From Candidatus Omnitrophota bacterium (GTDB lineage: Bacteria; Omnitrophota; Gorgyraeia; Zapsychrales; Fredricksoniimonadaceae), in assembly GCA_016196515.1 (NCBI GenBank), contig JACPXN010000062.1, forward strand, positions 1 through 15,192: DNA of 15,192 bases. Direction: 5' to 3'. Under the pieces are notes generated by a model. It searched no databases. It had not been told where the DNA came from and was given only the letters and a program-made list of their open reading frames with translations. Position 1 is the first letter of the stretch; every line of letters starts with the position of its first letter. Positions 13,636 to 15,192 of this stretch are shown one piece after another. The position numbers and the translations under genes were made by a program.

Positions 13636-15075
13636 ATGCAGATTTATAACTCATTGACCAAAAAAAAGGAGGATTTTGTCCCTCTCGAGGGCAAGACGGT
13701 CAGGATGTACACCTGCGGAGTGACCGTTTATGACCAATGCCACATCGGCCATGCCCGCAGTTTGTATGTTTTTGACGTCATCCGCCGGTATTTGAAGTTT
13801 CGCGGCTATGACGTGCATTTTGTGCGCAATATCACTGACGTGGACGACAAGATCATCGCCAAAGCCCTGGAGACCAACAGGACCAGCCAGCAGGTCAGCG
13901 ACGAGCAGATCGCTTCGTATGATGAGGACATGAAATTGCTGGGGCTAGAGCCGGGGGATGTTGAGCCGCGCGCGACCCAGAACATCCCCGACATGATCGC
14001 CGATATCCGGGGGCTCATGGAAAAGGGTTATGCCTATGCTGTGGGCGGGCCTGCCTCGCCGGCAGGCGGGGACGTGTATTTTAACGTGCACGCTTTTAAG
14101 GATTACGGCAAATTGTCGGGGCAGGGCATTGACAAGATGATGGAAGCGGTGCGCATTGAAAAGGACTCCGGCAAGAAAGACCCGCTGGATTTCGCGCTGT
14201 GGAAATCCTCCAAACCCGGCGAGCCCGCGTGGGACAGCCCCTGGGGCCGGGGCAGGCCCGGCTGGCACATTGAATGCTCGTGCATGAGCATGAAACATCT
14301 CAAGACCCAAACCCTGGACATCCACGCCGGCGGCCGCGACCTCATTTTTCCGCATCACGAGAATGAAATTGCCCAGAGTGAGGCCCTGACGGGAAAGACC
14401 TTTGCCAAATACTGGATCCACCACGGGCTTTTGACCATCGACGGCCACAAAATGTCCAAGTCATCGGGGAATTTCATCACCATCAGGGACGCCGTGGTCC
14501 AATACAGCGCTGATGAACTCAAACTGTTTTTCCTGTTCTCCCATTACGCCAGTACCATTGATTTCACCGGGGAGAAAATGCAGGAAGCCCGCAAAGCGCT
14601 GGGGCGTTTCGACATTTTGTTCTGGAAAGCGTCTGAACTTCTTAAGGACAAGGATGTTGAACCGTGCCAGGACGGACCTGCCTGCCGGCAGGCAGGTTTT
14701 ATCACCGCGCACAAGGAAGAATTCTTAAAGGCCATGGACGATGATTTCAATACCCCTAAGGCCATGGCCGCGCTGTTCAATTTGCTTAACGATACCAATA
14801 AATTCATCGACGAGAACAAGAAGGACCTGCATTATTTGGGCGTTATTTATCATGCCGTGGACATTCTGGAGAACTTCGCGCGCAATATTTTCGGGCTGTT
14901 CCTCAAGGAAAAGGAAAAGCCGCTTTCGCAGGACCTGAAGAAACTCCTGGATGAACGGCTGGCGGCGCGGGCGGCCAAGGATTTCAAGCGTTCCGACCGG
15001 TTGCGGGACCTGCTCAAGGACAAAGGCATTGCCGTCGAGGACACTCAAGCGGGGCAAACCTGGCGGTGGATATGA
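13636..15075 (+). CDS. cysS: Cysteinyl-tRNA synthetase
   Basis: This class I synthetase charges tRNA-Cys. From ATG 13636 it has 479 aa. Landmarks are MYTCGVTVYD with zinc ligand C27, the HIGH signature (36-39), NITDVDDKI (65-73), WHIECSCMS (210-218) with C214, the HHENEIAQSE segment (240-249), and KMSKS (272-276), then a DALR-type helical domain with MDDDFNTPKA (367-376). An in-frame GTG at 13600 would overlap cysE and add non-family residues, so 13636 is preferred although its ribosome site is weak. Two palindrome-derived inserts interrupt the protein in frame: residues 139-145 (PASPAGG) and 348-354 (PACRQAG). Both fall in loops outside the signatures, so activity is probably kept. The stop overlaps the tmk start by four bases. 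Confidence 0.96.
   Translation: MQIYNSLTKKKEDFVPLEGKTVRMYTCGVTVYDQCHIGHARSLYVFDVIRRYLKFRGYDVHFVRNITDVDDKIIAKALETNRTSQQVSDEQIASYDEDMKLLGLEPGDVEPRATQNIPDMIADIRGLMEKGYAYAVGGPASPAGGDVYFNVHAFKDYGKLSGQGIDKMMEAVRIEKDSGKKDPLDFALWKSSKPGEPAWDSPWGRGRPGWHIECSCMSMKHLKTQTLDIHAGGRDLIFPHHENEIAQSEALTGKTFAKYWIHHGLLTIDGHKMSKSSGNFITIRDAVVQYSADELKLFFLFSHYASTIDFTGEKMQEARKALGRFDILFWKASELLKDKDVEPCQDGPACRQAGFITAHKEEFLKAMDDDFNTPKAMAALFNLLNDTNKFIDENKKDLHYLGVIYHAVDILENFARNIFGLFLKEKEKPLSQDLKKLLDERLAARAAKDFKRSDRLRDLLKDKGIAVEDTQAGQTWRWI
14050..14070. repeat. Degenerate palindrome, copy 4 (inside cysS)
   Basis: These 21 bases match the 20-bp palindrome with one extra C (14057) in the left arm and one A-to-G change in the right arm. 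They align exactly with seven cysS codons (139-145, PASPAGG). The family normally reads straight from a Gly/Asp turn into DVYF here, so the segment looks like an addition. Confidence 0.7.
14677..14696. repeat. 20-bp GC palindrome, copy 5 (inside cysS)
   Basis: This is an exact copy, and flanking A (14676) and T (14697) extend the symmetry to 22 bp. The copy plus the next T fills seven codons (348-354, PACRQAG) between the catalytic part and the DALR helices. The cysS frame is intact on both sides. Confidence 0.9.
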
Positions 15076-15192
15076 AAGGCAAATTCATCACGTTTGAAGG
15101 TTCGGAGGGTTCCGGCAAAAGTACGCAGGCCGCGCTGGTCCTGGAATATTTGAAAAAAAAGAAGGTCCCTGTCATGCTTTTGCGCGAGCCCG
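15072..15192 (+). CDS. tmk: Thymidylate kinase, N-terminal part (cut by window end)
   Basis: This kinase phosphorylates dTMP to dTDP. Forty residues are visible, beginning MKGKFITFEGSEGSGKSTQ: a P-loop at the very N-terminus (EGSEGSGKST) preceded by the FITFEG strand, then VMLLREP, the start of the LREPGG motif that carries the DR(E/Y)-like acidic site of dTMP kinases. This combination is specific to Tmk. ATG 15072 overlaps the cysS stop (ATGA), indicating coupling. The remaining ~170 residues lie beyond the window. Confidence 0.93.
   Translation, partial: MKGKFITFEGSEGSGKSTQAALVLEYLKKKKVPVMLLREP

Noticed and set aside
4279..14696. CRISPR array made of the repeated palindrome
   Set aside because: Copies are kilobases apart, some inside genes, with no regular spacers and no cas genes.
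1..15192. A wholly new multi-gene system
   Set aside because: Every substantial plus-strand frame matches a known family; the novelty here is in repeats, gene order and the damaged lolD.

Overview
The window is a dense plus-strand gene cluster from a GC-rich diderm (two-membrane) bacterium. The diderm assignment rests on a LolC/E-type lipoprotein-export permease and an MlaE-MlaF-MlaD lipid transporter, which sit beside a McsA-McsB-ClpC protein-quality system best known from Gram-positive bacteria. Together with many short GC palindromes scattered in gaps and inside genes, this suggests a candidate-phylum lineage such as Omnitrophota. That taxonomic guess is mine and is not proven by the sequence.

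Layout, all on +: the last codons of a probable lysS (1-36); a lolC/E permease (73-1269); a lolD ATPase whose first ~60 residues, including Walker A, are missing (1286-1789); a branched-chain-type aminotransferase (1805-2674); mcsA (2664-3197), mcsB (3210-4268) and clpC (4335-6788); the permease, ATPase and MCE subunits of an Mla-type transporter (6811-9165); radA (9252-10631); a membrane PIN-TRAM protein like YacL (10686-11666); ispD (11663-12334) and ispF (12348-12848); a serine acetyltransferase with an N-terminal membrane anchor (12924-13622); cysS (13636-15075); and the start of tmk (15072 to the window end). Start/stop overlaps occur at ilvE/mcsA, yacL/ispD and cysS/tmk.

The order lysS ... 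mcsA-mcsB-clpC-radA-yacL-ispD-ispF-cysE-cysS is, from memory, the order of the Bacillus subtilis clpC region, minus ctsR, disA and gltX and with lolCD, ilvE and mlaEFD added. McsA/McsB/ClpC would mark and unfold damaged proteins, RadA handles recombination intermediates, IspD/IspF make isoprenoid precursors, and CysE/CysS supply and use cysteine.

The non-coding DNA is unusual. Nearly every intergenic gap carries a near-perfect hairpin. A 20-bp palindrome, CCTGCCTGCCGGCAGGCAGG, occurs four times exactly and once in a degenerate 21-nt form. Three of those five copies lie inside coding sequence (the clpC 3' end and two in cysS). The gap before radA is almost entirely a double inverted (REPIN-like) element. 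I see no tRNA, rRNA, CRISPR array, transposase or minus-strand gene, and no wholly unknown protein system. The most notable oddities are the decapitated lolD and the palindromes that enter coding frames.
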